Part shown: one piece after another, positions 47,985 to 57,808 of the stretch
Layout of the letters: each line of letters begins with the position of its first letter
Numbering within the stretch: position 1 is the first letter of the stretch
Assembly: GCF_001425575.1 (NCBI RefSeq)
Contig: NZ_LMRD01000006.1
Location: 64,513-128,512 of the forward strand
Source: Aurantimonas sp. Leaf443
GTDB lineage: Bacteria; Pseudomonadota; Alphaproteobacteria; Rhizobiales; Rhizobiaceae
Length of the DNA: 64,000 nt
Direction of reading: 5' to 3'
Notes under the pieces: model-generated
What the model was told of the DNA's origin: nothing
What the model saw: the letters and a program-made list of their open reading frames with translations, nothing else
The model's database searches: none
Translations under genes and position numbers: made by a program

Positions 47985-48617
47985 ATGACGGATATCAAAC
48001 TCTACGGCTTCGACGGCTCGACCTATGTCCGCACCGTGCGCATGCTGCTCGCCGAGAAAGGCGTGACGGACTACGCGCAGGATCCGGTGAACGTGCTCGA
48101 AGGCGAGCCGAAGAGCGCGGAGCATCTGAAGCGCCATCCGTTCGGCAAGGTGCCGGTGCTGGAGCATGACGGCTTCAAGGTGATCGAGACGGCGGCGATC
48201 TGCCAGTATCTCGACACGGTGCTGCCGGGCGCTTCGCTGATCCCTGCCGATCCGAAGGCGCGGGCGCGGATGGACATGGTCGTCAACATCGTCGACTCCT
48301 ACGGCTACGGGCCGATCATCGGCGGCGTCGTCGCCTATCACCTCTTCCCCGACTTCGTCGGCGGCAAGGACGAGGCGGCCCATCGCGACGGGATCGAGAA
48401 GGCCCGCAAGGTCCTCTCCGAGATCATGGCGATACGGGTCACCTCGGCCTTCATCGCCGGCGACACGATCAGCGTCGCCGACCTCTACGTCGCGCCGCTC
48501 GTGGCCTATATCGCGATGACCCCGCACAAGGACGAGTTCCTCGCGCTGCCCGGCCTGTCGGACTGGTGGTCGGCGGTCTCATCCCGCCCGAGCTTTCAGT
48601 CCACAAGCCCGCAGTGA
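47985..48617 (+). CDS. gst: Glutathione S-transferase family protein
   Basis: A 210-residue cytosolic GST: thioredoxin-like N domain with the active-site region GFDGSTYVRTVR, the cis-proline loop PFGKVPVLEHDG and the gamma-glutamyl-binding VIETAAICQYLD; then an all-helical C domain with SVADLYVAPLVAYI, the N-capping box region. It conjugates glutathione to electrophiles or acts as a peroxidase or isomerase; the class is not clear. It stands between vapC and gltD with its own leader of 72 bases. Confidence 0.9.
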   Translation: MTDIKLYGFDGSTYVRTVRMLLAEKGVTDYAQDPVNVLEGEPKSAEHLKRHPFGKVPVLEHDGFKVIETAAICQYLDTVLPGASLIPADPKARARMDMVVNIVDSYGYGPIIGGVVAYHLFPDFVGGKDEAAHRDGIEKARKVLSEIMAIRVTSAFIAGDTISVADLYVAPLVAYIAMTPHKDEFLALPGLSDWWSAVSSRPSFQSTSPQ

Positions 48618-48936
48618 GGACGGCGCGGGCCGTCCGTCCGGTCCGCCTCCCTCCAGGCGCGCGCTTCATCGTCCGCCCCCGCCTGCGCCGCGTGCGGCCG
48701 ATCCGGTGCGGTCATGCGACATTGCCCTTGCGATCGCCGGCGGATTAGGGCAGGAGTGCTGACGTATTTCCCGTTCCTTCGGTGGGAGGATCGCGGCGGA
48801 GCCTCGCGCTTGCGAAGTCTCGCCGCGTTCTCACGCCGGGCGGCTTGGTGTAAGGCGGAGGGGGTTCCGCCCGCGCCATTCGCCTCCCGCCGGAGGAGCA
48901 GGCGGGACGGATCAGGGCGTTCGGAGGGTTTGGCGC
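48618..48936. other. Intergenic region between gst and gltD
   Basis: 319 bases. A 7-bp hairpin (GGACGGC, GCGG loop, GCCGTCC; 48618-48635) directly follows the gst stop and may end that transcript, though no U-tract follows. The rest should hold the separate gltD promoter. No gene is supported. Confidence 0.5.
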
Positions 48937-50391
48937 ATGGGTAAGGTCACTGGCTTCCTCGAGATCGATCGCCAGACGCACAAATACCAGCCGGCGTCCG
49001 ATCGCATCCGTCACTTCCGCGAGTTCACGCTGCCCATGTCCGACGAAGAGGTCGGCAAGCAGGCGGCGCGCTGCATGGATTGCGGCATTCCCTATTGCCA
49101 CGGCCCGACGGGCTGCCCCGTGCACAACCAGATTCCCGACTGGAACGACCTCGTCTACCAGGGCGACTGGGAGACGGCGGCGCGCAACCTTCATTCCACG
49201 AACAATTTCCCCGAGTTCACCGGTCGCATCTGCCCCGCGCCCTGCGAGGAGGCCTGCACGCTGAACCTCGAGGACACGCCGGTCGCCATCAAGACGGTGG
49301 AACAGGCGATCGCCGACAAGGCCTATCAGCTCGGCCTCATCAAGCCCCAGCCCGCCAAGGAGAAGTCCGGGCGCAAGGTGGCGGTGGTGGGCTCGGGCCC
49401 AGCCGGCATGGCGGCGGCCCAGCAGCTCGGCCGCGCCGGCCACGAGGTGCATGTCTTCGAGCGCGAGTCCCGTCCGGGCGGCCTCCTGCGCTACGGCATT
49501 CCCGACTTCAAGATGGAGAAGCACTGGATCGACCGGCGCGTCGAGCAGATGAAGGGCGAGGGCGTCACCTTCTTCTGCGGCGTCGAGATCGGCCGGCACA
49601 AGAAGGTCGCCGAGCTTCAGGCCGACTACGACGCCGTGCTCTTCTGCGGCGGCGCCGAGGCCCCGCGCGACAGCGGCATTCCCCAGGACGGTCTCACCGG
49701 CGTCTTCCCGGCGATGAACTACCTCGTGCAGCAGAACCGGCGCGTCGGCGGCGAGGGCGTGATGAGCGCGGGCTGGCAGGGGCCGGAGATCTGGGCTGGC
49801 GGCAAGCATGTCGTCGTCGTCGGCGGCGGCGACACGGCGTCGGACTGCGTGGGCACGGCGTTCCGGCAGGGCGCGGTCAAGGTGACCCAGCTCGACATCC
49901 GCCCGCAGCCGCCCAAGACCGAGAACAAGCTCGAGGTCTGGCCCTATTGGGCGACCAAGATGCGCACCTCTTCCAGCCAGGCCGAGGGCGCGATCCGCGA
50001 GTTCCAGGTCGCGACGCTCGAGTTCGTGGGTGAGGACGGCCAGCTCGTCGGCGTGAAATGCGCCGAGGTCGACGCCTCGCGCAAGCCGATCGCGGGCACC
50101 GAATTCGTCATCAAGGCCGATCTTGCCTTCATCGCCATCGGCTTTGCCGGGCCGCTGGAAGACGGTTTCCTCGCCGATGCGGGGCAGGGGATACAGACGA
50201 AGCGCGACCGGCGCGGCAACTGGGCGATCGCCGCCGACGACACGGGCTACCTGACCTCCGTCGACAAGGTCTATGCCGCCGGCGACGCGCGCCGCGGCCA
50301 GTCGCTCGTCGTCTGGGCGATCCGCGAGGGGCGCCAGGCGGCCCGCGCGATCGATCTCGACCTGATGGGCACGACGACGCTGCCGCTTTAG
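48937..50391 (+). CDS. gltD: Glutamate synthase small subunit
   Basis: A 484-residue NADPH:FAD protein that feeds electrons to GltB. The N-terminal 150 residues carry two [4Fe-4S] sites ([19 protein letters not shown] and [14 protein letters not shown]); FAD ([20 protein letters not shown]) and NADPH ([18 protein letters not shown]) motifs follow. It starts at ATG 48937 ([20 protein letters not shown]). It is about 1.9 kb from gltB with three genes between, so it probably has its own promoter in the 319-base gap. Confidence 0.97.
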   Translation: MGKVTGFLEIDRQTHKYQPASDRIRHFREFTLPMSDEEVGKQAARCMDCGIPYCHGPTGCPVHNQIPDWNDLVYQGDWETAARNLHSTNNFPEFTGRICPAPCEEACTLNLEDTPVAIKTVEQAIADKAYQLGLIKPQPAKEKSGRKVAVVGSGPAGMAAAQQLGRAGHEVHVFERESRPGGLLRYGIPDFKMEKHWIDRRVEQMKGEGVTFFCGVEIGRHKKVAELQADYDAVLFCGGAEAPRDSGIPQDGLTGVFPAMNYLVQQNRRVGGEGVMSAGWQGPEIWAGGKHVVVVGGGDTASDCVGTAFRQGAVKVTQLDIRPQPPKTENKLEVWPYWATKMRTSSSQAEGAIREFQVATLEFVGEDGQLVGVKCAEVDASRKPIAGTEFVIKADLAFIAIGFAGPLEDGFLADAGQGIQTKRDRRGNWAIAADDTGYLTSVDKVYAAGDARRGQSLVVWAIREGRQAARAIDLDLMGTTTLPL

Positions 50392-50406
50392 GGCATCCTC
50401 GGCCGG

Positions 50407-50423
50407 GGCGCCGCTTCGGCGCC
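50407..50423. terminator. Hairpin between convergent gltD and the SGNH gene
   Basis: GGCGCCG-CTT-CGGCGCC, 15 bases after the gltD stop. There is a short loop and no U-tract on either strand, so its role as a two-sided transcript end is tentative. Confidence 0.4.
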
Positions 50424-50497
50424 TCGCTCGTCCGTCCCGTCGCAGGCTCGGAGCCTCGCGCTCGCGCCGCGGCGAGCGGTCCGGCGCGGCAGCCGGT

Positions 50498-51961
50498 CTA
50501 TGGCGTGGCGGGGGCGGGCGCTGCAGGCCCTGCCGCGCCGCCGCGCGCGGCGGCGTTCTCGCGATCCCATTCGTTGATGATCGCGTCCATGATGTCGGGC
50601 ATTTCGGGCGGCGGCGTCAGCGTGCCGCGGCGCAGCGTGTCGAGGTCCACCGAGCCGCGCGCGGCGATCGGCGCGCCCGTGGAGGAGGTGACGGCCGAGG
50701 ACTTGTCGTTCCAGGCGAAACTGTCGGCGCGCCCGGCGAGCTGCCCGGTTCCCGCGCCCGAGAGCACCAGCTTGTCGCGCGGCGAGAGGGCGCCCGCGTC
50801 TCCTTTGCCGGCAGGACCGCCCCCCAGAAGCGCCTCGCCCCCGTCGAAGGAGGGATCGCTCAAGGAGATGGGCGGCTTGGCGACGATGGACGCCAGATCC
50901 AGCGTCGGCGCGGCGGCCGGGGCGGCCGCGAGCATGGCCTGGGCCTCCGGACCGCTGCGCAACAGGCGCAGGATCGGCTTCTCGGCATAGAAGGCGAGCT
51001 TGTCGTCGCCGGCATCGGTCATGGTGATGCCGTCGGAATTGCGCAGCTGCGCCGTCTGGCCCGAGACGTCGGGCCCCGAATAGGTGAAGACGCCGGAGGC
51101 GTCGACGAAGCCGTCCCAGACATCGACATAGTCGCCGTTGCCGCTCACCGCGTTGCGGTAGAGATCGTTCAGGAAGACCACGTCCTCGTTCATCTGGTCG
51201 AACTTGAAGGACGGCATGCCGACCCAGACGAGCGGGATCTTGCGCTCCTTGGCGAGATCGACGATCGCCGCGATGCGACCCTTGTAGGCCTCCACCCAGC
51301 CGTCCGAGCGCGGCTGCAGGCTGGCGCCGCCCGTCTCGATGGGCTGTCGGTCGTTGGAGCCGATCATCACCACCATGACGTCGGGCTTCTCGGCCTCCAC
51401 GATGCCGGAGAGTTCCTTGCCCCAGTCGAAGTGATCGGTGCGCACGAGGCCGGAGGAGCCTTCGCTCTTCTCCACGACCACGAGGTTGGGATCGTCGGCG
51501 AGACTGTTGCGCAGGCCGTCGGCCAGCGCGTCGGCCATGAAGTCGCCGACGACGAGGATCTTGCGCGCGTCCGCCACCTTCTCGGGCGTTTCCGGTGCGG
51601 CGGTGGCCGCCGCGGCGACGGAGGCCGCGGCAGCGCCGCGGCGGCTCGCGGCGCGGGCGGGGGCTGCGGGCTTGGCCTTGCGTCCGCGCGCGGCGGTGGT
51701 GGCCGGCGAGGCCTTGCGGGGGCGCGTCGCCGCGCGCGGCGGAGGCCGCTCTCCCACCCGACCGCGCACGGTGACGCCGGGCGGAGGACGACGGTCCGAG
51801 GGACCGCCGAACAGCATGTCGAAGACGGTTCGCGAGCGCTCCTGCGCCTGCGAGGCCTCGGGCTGCAGCAGGAGGCCCGCGGCAAGGGAGACGCAGAGCG
51901 TGCGGGCGATCGCCGAGACGATCGTTCGCCGGACCCGCCCTGCGGTCTTCCCCTGCATCAT
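50498..51961 (-). CDS. Exported SGNH-fold protein (DUF459), probably lacking catalysis
   Basis: A 487-residue periplasmic protein: signal peptide (IVSAIARTLCVSLAAGLLLQ), a basic/Ala-Pro-rich linker to about 125, an SGNH-hydrolase domain at about 130-335, and an Ala/Gly/Pro-rich tail. Block I reads VVGDFMADALADGL, with Phe where the nucleophile Ser of GDS normally is; block III is intact (MVVMIGSNDRQ); the block V DGIH reads DGITMT, so the histidine is missing too. It probably binds rather than cleaves. It follows the lytic transglycosylase gene by 4 bases, so a peptidoglycan-linked role is likely. Confidence 0.85.
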   Translation of the reverse strand: MMQGKTAGRVRRTIVSAIARTLCVSLAAGLLLQPEASQAQERSRTVFDMLFGGPSDRRPPPGVTVRGRVGERPPPRAATRPRKASPATTAARGRKAKPAAPARAASRRGAAAASVAAAATAAPETPEKVADARKILVVGDFMADALADGLRNSLADDPNLVVVEKSEGSSGLVRTDHFDWGKELSGIVEAEKPDVMVVMIGSNDRQPIETGGASLQPRSDGWVEAYKGRIAAIVDLAKERKIPLVWVGMPSFKFDQMNEDVVFLNDLYRNAVSGNGDYVDVWDGFVDASGVFTYSGPDVSGQTAQLRNSDGITMTDAGDDKLAFYAEKPILRLLRSGPEAQAMLAAAPAAAPTLDLASIVAKPPISLSDPSFDGGEALLGGGPAGKGDAGALSPRDKLVLSGAGTGQLAGRADSFAWNDKSSAVTSSTGAPIAARGSVDLDTLRRGTLTPPPEMPDIMDAIINEWDRENAAARGGAAGPAAPAPATP

Positions 51962-51965
51962 GCGG

Positions 51966-53192
51966 TCAGTTCCCTCTGAGGAAGTCCAGAAGCGCCTTGG
52001 AGGCGTTCCCGTCGGGCGACAGGCCGGCCTGGCCCTGGAGCGACATGATCGCGGTCTTCGATCCCGAACCTATCTTACCATCGATCTTGCCATCATAAAG
52101 GCCGCGGCTCGTCAGGTGTTTCTGCAGCTCCTGGCGCTCGGCGACCGAGAGCGGCGTGTAGCCGCGCGGCCAGTCCATCGCGAGCCCGCGATAGCCGGCG
52201 ATGCGGTCCGCGAGGAGGCCGCCGGCCAGCGCGTATTTGTCGGCGTTGTTATAGGCCTTCAGGACGAAGAAATTCTTGGTCAGAAGGAAGGCCGGGCCCG
52301 AATCTCCGGCCGGGCGGTAGAGGTTGCCGCGGTCGCCCGGGCTGGAGAAGGGCTGGCCGTCCGGCCGCTTGAAGCCGAGCTTGGCCCAGGCGCCGAGCGT
52401 GCGGTTCTCTCGCTCGCCCTTGCCGCGCCAGGAGGGCGGCACGATCACTTCGTAGCCCCAGGTCTTGCCGGACTGCCAGCCGTTCTTGCGCAGGAGGTTG
52501 GCGGCGGTGGCGAGCGCGTCGGGGACCGAGCCCCAGATATTGGGATGGCCGTCGCCGTCCATGTCGGCGGAATAGGCCAGATAGCTCGTGGGGATGAACT
52601 GGGTGTGGCCCATGGCGCCGGCCCAGGAGCTGATGAGGCCCTTGGCCGAGACGTGGCCGGCCTGCACGATCTTCAAGGCCGCGATGAGCTGCTGGCGCGC
52701 GAAGCCCGCGCGCTTCTTGTCGAGATAGGCCAGCGTCGCGAGCGAGCGCGGCAGGTTGCGCATGACGTCGGGTCGCTCCAGCGCCTTACCGTAATTGGTC
52801 TCCATCGACCAGATGGCCAGAAGAATGTCCTCGTCCACGCCGAAGCGTTTCTCGATCCGGTCGAGCCACGGCTTGTAACGGGCGCGCATGGCCTGACCTT
52901 CGGCAACCGTTTCTTCGTTGACGCGGTTGTCCATATAGTCCCAAACCTTGTCGCGGAACTCCGGCTGGAAGCGAGCTTTCTCGATCACTTCCATGTCTGG
53001 TTCCGTGATGCCGGCGAAGGCGGCGCGATAGACGGACCGATTGATGCCACTTTTCGCAGCGACGTCTTCGAAATTCGCTATCCAGGCCGTGAAGCCGGGA
53101 TCGGCGGCGGCAGGGCTGGCAGCGAGGGGTCCCAGGAACAGCATGACGGCCGAGCCGATTTGCAAAAGGCGCGATGCGGTTCTTCCAGGCAT
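51966..53192 (-). CDS. mltB: Lytic murein transglycosylase, MltB type
   Basis: A 408-residue periplasmic enzyme that cuts the MurNAc-GlcNAc bond with 1,6-anhydro ring formation. A signal peptide (LLQIGSAVMLFLGPLAASPAAA) precedes the SLT domain with the catalytic Glu in IWSMETNYGKAL and the AGAMGHTQFIPTSYLAYS and DGDGHPNIWGS blocks; a C-terminal peptidoglycan-binding domain spans 335-408 (LQKHLTSRGLYDGKIDGKIG). The downstream gene starts 4 bases after its stop, so they form an operon with the SGNH protein. Confidence 0.95.
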   Translation of the reverse strand: MPGRTASRLLQIGSAVMLFLGPLAASPAAADPGFTAWIANFEDVAAKSGINRSVYRAAFAGITEPDMEVIEKARFQPEFRDKVWDYMDNRVNEETVAEGQAMRARYKPWLDRIEKRFGVDEDILLAIWSMETNYGKALERPDVMRNLPRSLATLAYLDKKRAGFARQQLIAALKIVQAGHVSAKGLISSWAGAMGHTQFIPTSYLAYSADMDGDGHPNIWGSVPDALATAANLLRKNGWQSGKTWGYEVIVPPSWRGKGERENRTLGAWAKLGFKRPDGQPFSSPGDRGNLYRPAGDSGPAFLLTKNFFVLKAYNNADKYALAGGLLADRIAGYRGLAMDWPRGYTPLSVAERQELQKHLTSRGLYDGKIDGKIGSGSKTAIMSLQGQAGLSPDGNASKALLDFLRGN

Positions 53193-53449
53193 GAGCGTTC
53201 TCCCGTCCGTGACGAAATCAAGAATGGACCGCCGAGGCTACGCGAAGGACGTTAAGAGAGCGTTTACCATCTTCGCCCGCGTTTCCGGTCCGAACCGCCG
53301 ATGGAAAGTCTTTATCCAATCCTTCGCGGCCAAATGGCGGCGACACGCCTTCGCGGCGCGATGAGTCGCGCCCGTTTCCTTGGGATTGACGGCGTCGCCG
53401 ACGCCTCAGCTCACGATGACCCGCCCAACGAGGCCAACTGAGAGAGACC

Positions 53450-54355
53450 ATGAAGAAAGTACGCAAGGCCGTCTTCCCCGTCGCCGGGCTTGGCACGCGC
53501 TTCCTGCCCGCCACCAAGGCGATCCCCAAGGAGATGCTGACGGTCGTGGACCGGCCGGTGATCCAGTATGTCGTGGACGAGGCGCGCGAGGCGGGCATCG
53601 AGCACCTGATCTTCGTGACGGGCCGCAACAAGGGCGTCATCGAGGACTATTTCGACATCCAGTACGAGCTGCAGAACACGCTGGCCGAACGCGGCAAGAC
53701 GATGGAGCTGACGCTGCTCGAAGACCTGCAGCCGCGCGCCGGCACCGCGAGCTTCACGCGCCAGCAGGCCCCGCTCGGCCTCGGCCATGCCGTCTGGTGC
53801 GCGCGCGACCTCGTCGGCAACGAGCCCTTCGCCGTGCTCCTGCCCGACATGATCATGCAGGCGCAGAAAGGCTGCCTCGCCGAGATGGTCGAGCTCTACG
53901 AGATCGCCGGCGGCAACGTCGTCTCGGTCGAGCAGTGCGATCCGGCCGAGACCAACAAATACGGCATCGTCGGCAAGGGCGAGACCGTCGGCAACGGCTT
54001 CAAGATCGAAGGCATGGTCGAGAAGCCCAAGCCCGCGGACGCGCCGTCGAACTTCTACATTTCCGGCCGCTACATCCTGCAGCCCGAGATCTTCCAGATC
54101 CTGGAGATGCAGGAGAAGGGCGCGGGCAACGAGATCCAGCTGACGGACGGCATGCTCAAGCTCGCCGCCCAGCAGAGCTTCAGCGCGCTGCCCTTCTCCG
54201 GCCGCACCTTCGACTGCGGCACGAAGGAAGGCTTCATCGAGGCGAATGTCGCCTTCGCGCTCTGGCGTTCGGACATCCGCGACAAGGTCATCGGCAATAT
54301 CGAGCGCCTGCTCGAGACCGTCGAGCCGGTCTCGGTGCGCAACGCCGCCGAGTAG
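53450..54355 (+). CDS. galU: UTP-glucose-1-phosphate uridylyltransferase
   Basis: A 301-residue nucleotidyltransferase that makes UDP-glucose for exopolysaccharide, lipopolysaccharide and osmoregulated glucans. The signature [17 protein letters not shown] (residues about 13-29), the [16 protein letters not shown] and VLLPDMIM blocks, [19 protein letters not shown] and [12 protein letters not shown] are complete. Divergent from the mltB operon. The beta-barrel gene after it is on the opposite strand, so the two are not co-transcribed. Confidence 0.97.
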   Translation: MKKVRKAVFPVAGLGTRFLPATKAIPKEMLTVVDRPVIQYVVDEAREAGIEHLIFVTGRNKGVIEDYFDIQYELQNTLAERGKTMELTLLEDLQPRAGTASFTRQQAPLGLGHAVWCARDLVGNEPFAVLLPDMIMQAQKGCLAEMVELYEIAGGNVVSVEQCDPAETNKYGIVGKGETVGNGFKIEGMVEKPKPADAPSNFYISGRYILQPEIFQILEMQEKGAGNEIQLTDGMLKLAAQQSFSALPFSGRTFDCGTKEGFIEANVAFALWRSDIRDKVIGNIERLLETVEPVSVRNAAE

Positions 54356-54400
54356 GGCGGAGGCGTTTCGCGGCGGGGCAGGGCCCTGCCGCGACATCCG

Positions 54401-56128
54401 TCAGCGCTGCAGCTTCACGCCGAGGCGGGCGCCGGTGGCCGAATAGTCGTCGGCGCTCGTCGCGCCGACGAGGAAGGACTGCGACACGAGGCCGGTGAAC
54501 GCGGCGTTGCGGTTGATCCAGTAGGTGAAGCCCGCCTCGGCCGAATAGGTCGTCTCGTCGTCGGCATCGCGGGTGGAATCGGCGTAGCGCAGGGTCAGCG
54601 CGCCGTTGAGGTCCGTGCGCGCCGTCAGGATGTGGCGCAGGCCGAGGCTCCCCTCGTAGTCGACTTCCGCCGCCGAACTCGACAAGTCCGGCTGGAACGC
54701 GGTGCGAAGCCCCAGCGTGACGTCCGTGCCGCGCTGCGGCGACCAGGCGAGCGAGGCGTCGATCGTGGGGGCGGACGTGTCGCGCGCGCCGTCGTCGTCC
54801 GGGCGGTTGGCGGCATAGCCGAGCGCGAGTTCCCCGGCGAGCTTCTCCGACAGATCGAGCGCAAGCCCCGCCCGCACAGACGGGATCAGCGAATCGCGCC
54901 CCGGCGACGCCGCGCCGAAGGGCTGGTCCTCGTCGAACAGGCGCCGCCCGAGGCTCGCCTCCACGAAAGGCTGGAGCGCGGGGGAGAGCGTGTAGCCGGC
55001 CCGCAGCCCCGCCGTCAGAGTCGTGTAGTCGTCGTCCTGCGGCAGCGGCTTGTCGCCGTAGCTGGAGCGCGCGATCGTGCCGGTGCCGCGCAGCGCGAAG
55101 CGGCCGAGATCGCGCTCCAGATCGCCGGAGACCGAGCCGAGGAAGCGGTCGACCCGCTCCGTGCCGAACGCGGTGCCGTCGAGCGCGCTCGCGATGTCGG
55201 AGGCGTCCTCCTGCCGGTATTCGAGCGCGCCGCGAACGGTGGCGCGCGTCAGGTGGTCGATCTCCAGCCGGTAGCGGCCGTCGAGCGTGGCGCGCGGGTC
55301 GTTCTCGGGCTCGCCGGCGAAGTTGCGGCGCCAGGTGAGCCCGGCGTTCAGTTCGGCCTCGTCGGCGGAAAAATCCGACAGGAGGCGGGCGTTGAGGCTC
55401 GTCTCGCTGAACAAGCCGCTTCGGCCGCCCGGCTCGTCCTCCAGATTGGAGGAGATGCCGAGCGTCTGGATGAGTTCGGGATAGAGGATGAAGCGCCCCG
55501 CGGAGAGGCCGACGGGCGCGAAGGGATCGCCCTGCGGGCGGCGCAGCGTCTGTTCCAGCGCGGTGCTGGTGCGCCCGGCCCGGCGCGAGTCGAAGCCGAA
55601 CTGCACCTCGTCGGCGATGCCGGCGGCCAGCGGCGGGTTGGGCGGCTGCACGAGGCCGAGCCCCGTCGCCGCCTCCGGCTCCGCGAACGGGACCGCGGCG
55701 CCGTCGTCCTCGGCGGCGAGGGGGGCGCCGGTGCGCGCGCTCGCCCGCGCCGTGGCGCGCGTGCGCGGGTTGAGGCGCGCCGGAGCGTTCGCCGTCGGCG
55801 TTTCGGGAGCCGCGAAGAGATCGAACGTGCGGCGCCTGGGCTCGGGCGTCTCGTCCTCGGCCGGCTCGCGCTCGGGCTCGGGGCGGATGTCCGCGCGGGG
55901 CGCAAGGGTCTGGCGGGCGGGTGCGAGCGTCCGGAGCGGCCCGATCTGCCCGGTAGTGGACAGATCGGTGTCCTCGGCCGGCCCCTCGCGCAAGGGTCCG
56001 CTCTGCCTGCGCAACTCGTCGAGCATGGACGTCTGGCCGAGCGCCGCGCCCGCCCAGAGCTCCAGCGCGAGGATCGCCAGCCCGGCGGCGGCGAGCCTCG
56101 GGGGCGGCAGGCAGGGGAAGGTTCGCAT
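54401..56128 (-). CDS. Outer-membrane beta-barrel protein, exopolysaccharide-type (BBP2-like)
   Basis: A 575-residue exported protein. A signal peptide (LAAAGLAILALELWAGAALG) is followed by a 150-residue Pro/Ala/Glu-rich linker and then about 400 residues of alternating strands with aromatic girdles, ending LGVKLQR as in an outer-membrane barrel. Repeated segments (LNAGLTWRRNFAGEPENDPR; TLTAGLRAGYTLSPALQPFV) fit the BBP2/DUF560-like putative porin family often found near polysaccharide genes. Function unknown. The ATG at 56128 gives the cleanest signal peptide. Confidence 0.8.
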   Translation of the reverse strand: MRTFPCLPPPRLAAAGLAILALELWAGAALGQTSMLDELRRQSGPLREGPAEDTDLSTTGQIGPLRTLAPARQTLAPRADIRPEPEREPAEDETPEPRRRTFDLFAAPETPTANAPARLNPRTRATARASARTGAPLAAEDDGAAVPFAEPEAATGLGLVQPPNPPLAAGIADEVQFGFDSRRAGRTSTALEQTLRRPQGDPFAPVGLSAGRFILYPELIQTLGISSNLEDEPGGRSGLFSETSLNARLLSDFSADEAELNAGLTWRRNFAGEPENDPRATLDGRYRLEIDHLTRATVRGALEYRQEDASDIASALDGTAFGTERVDRFLGSVSGDLERDLGRFALRGTGTIARSSYGDKPLPQDDDYTTLTAGLRAGYTLSPALQPFVEASLGRRLFDEDQPFGAASPGRDSLIPSVRAGLALDLSEKLAGELALGYAANRPDDDGARDTSAPTIDASLAWSPQRGTDVTLGLRTAFQPDLSSSAAEVDYEGSLGLRHILTARTDLNGALTLRYADSTRDADDETTYSAEAGFTYWINRNAAFTGLVSQSFLVGATSADDYSATGARLGVKLQR

Positions 56129-56264
56129 CGCAGGGCCTTCGGCTGGCCGGACGGTCGGCACGCGCCCCTCGCCTCACGCGGCGCAGGGATCGCCTCCGCC
56201 TTATCCTCCCGCATCATGGATCGAGCCTTGCGCGCGGGGCACGAGGCTCGACCGTCCCGGCCTG

Positions 56265-57326
56265 TCAGTCGAGCCAGCCCTTCAGCTCGCGGCGCACCAT
56301 GGCCTCGATCACGTCCATGCCCGGCTCCGAATCGTTGAGGCAGGGAATGTGGCTGAAGTTCACGCCGCCCGCATGGTGGAAGATCTCGCCGACTTCGCCG
56401 GCGATCTCCTCCAGCGTCTCCAGACAGTCGGAGACGAAGCCGGGATTGAGGACGGCGATCGACTTCACGCCCTCCTTGGCCAGCGCCTCGACGGTCTTGT
56501 CCGTATAGGGCTGCAGCCATTCCTCGGGGCCGAAACGCGACTGGAACGTCGTCATCAGGCGTCCCTTCGGCCAGCCGAGACGCTCCTCGAGAAGGCGCGA
56601 TGTCTTCTGGCAATGGCAGTGATAGGGGTCGCCCTTGCGGAAATAGCTCTGCGGAATGCCGTGATAGGAGGCGAGGACGCGCTCGGGCTCGAAGTCGAGC
56701 GTGGCGAGATGGGTCTCGATGGAGCGGGCGAGCGCATCGATATAGACGGGCTCGTCGTGATAGGCGGGCACCGTGCGCACCGCCGGCATCCAGCGCTTGC
56801 CCAGCATGTGCTCGAAGAACTTGTCGTTCACCGTCGCGGTCGTGGAGGCCGAATATTGCGGGTAGAGCGGGTAGACGAGGATGCGGTCGCAGCCCTGCGC
56901 CATCAGGGCGTCCGTGCGCTCCGCGATCGAGGGCGTGCCGTAGCGCATGGCCCAGTCCACCGCGACCTCGCCCTGGCCGGCCATGCGGATGGCGAGCTTC
57001 TCGCCCTGCGCCCGGGTGAAGGTGCGCAGCGGCGACTCGTTGCGCTCCTTGTTCCAGATCTGCGCATAGGCCGCGCCGGACTTCTTCGGCCGCGTGTTGA
57101 GGACGATGCCGTAGAGGATCGGGTACCAGGCCGCGCGCGGCCATTCGATGACGCGCTTGTCGGAGAGGAACTCCTTGAGATAGCGGCGCATCGGCTTGAA
57201 GTCGGTGCCGTCGGGCGTGCCGAGATTGACGAGGAGTACGCCGATCCGCGGCTTCTTCACGGGCGGGTGTCCGGCGGGCAGGGGCCCCACGCTCCGTTCG
57301 GCGACCGTCTTCGTCAGCGCGTTCAT
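56265..57326 (-). CDS. hemH: Ferrochelatase
   Basis: A 353-residue enzyme that inserts iron(II) into protoporphyrin IX, the last step of heme b synthesis. Landmarks: VLLVNLGTPDGTD, the RRYLKEFLSDKRVIE region, YPLYPQYSASTTATV, the catalytic histidine in LASYHGIPQSYF, HCHCQKTSRLLEE, and the conserved Glu region GFVSDCLETLEEI. I chose the ATG at 57326 (MNALTKTVAERS; GAGGA site); an ATG at 57377 would add 17 residues. The omp10-like gene is upstream on the same strand; the gap is 122 bases. Confidence 0.96.
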   Translation of the reverse strand: MNALTKTVAERSVGPLPAGHPPVKKPRIGVLLVNLGTPDGTDFKPMRRYLKEFLSDKRVIEWPRAAWYPILYGIVLNTRPKKSGAAYAQIWNKERNESPLRTFTRAQGEKLAIRMAGQGEVAVDWAMRYGTPSIAERTDALMAQGCDRILVYPLYPQYSASTTATVNDKFFEHMLGKRWMPAVRTVPAYHDEPVYIDALARSIETHLATLDFEPERVLASYHGIPQSYFRKGDPYHCHCQKTSRLLEERLGWPKGRLMTTFQSRFGPEEWLQPYTDKTVEALAKEGVKSIAVLNPGFVSDCLETLEEIAGEVGEIFHHAGGVNFSHIPCLNDSEPGMDVIEAMVRRELKGWLD

Positions 57327-57448
57327 GGCATCCTCGACATAGGAATGGATCCCGGCGCCCATGCGGGCCCCGGGCATGTCCGTTTATAGGGTTCGGCGCC
57401 GCCGGCGGCAGGCGCCGAAGGCGCGGCGCAAGGTCGCCCTTGGCGGGC

Positions 57449-57808
57449 TCAGGCGCGCACGAGGTCGAAGGTCGAGCCGTTCGACGAGGAGCAGGAGAGG
57501 CGCGCCGGCTGGACCTGATTGCAGTTCGCCGCCACGCGCTGGCGCGTCGTCTCGGACGTGTAGGTGATGGTGATCTGGCCGGGCGCGATCTGGCTGTAGG
57601 TGCCCGACGCCAGGAGCGCGCTGGTCTTGCTCTCGACCGACTGGAACTGGCCGTTGCGGAAGGTGGCGTTGTAGGCGACCGGGCCGGCGGTCGACGCCCA
57701 GCGGCCCTCGACGCCGGCAGGCGCTGCCGGCTGCACCTGGGCGATCTGGCTGCCGGTCTGGCAGGCGGCCAGCGCGATCGGAAGGAGGAGGATGGCGAGG
57801 CGGCGCAT
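57449..57808 (-). CDS. omp10: Outer-membrane lipoprotein, Brucella Omp10-like
   Basis: A 119-residue lipoprotein with lipobox LAAC at residue 16 (LPIALAACQTG), so it should be acylated and anchored in the outer membrane. The mature domain (PAGVEGRWASTAGPVAYNAT and VAANCNQVQPARLSCSSSNG) closely follows Brucella Omp10, a small beta-barrel related to the Inh/Omp19 protease-inhibitor fold, including its two cysteines that can bridge. Strong AAGGAG site 7 bases before ATG 57808. Role in envelope integrity is inferred from the family. Confidence 0.88.
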   Translation of the reverse strand: MRRLAILLLPIALAACQTGSQIAQVQPAAPAGVEGRWASTAGPVAYNATFRNGQFQSVESKTSALLASGTYSQIAPGQITITYTSETTRQRVAANCNQVQPARLSCSSSNGSTFDLVRA

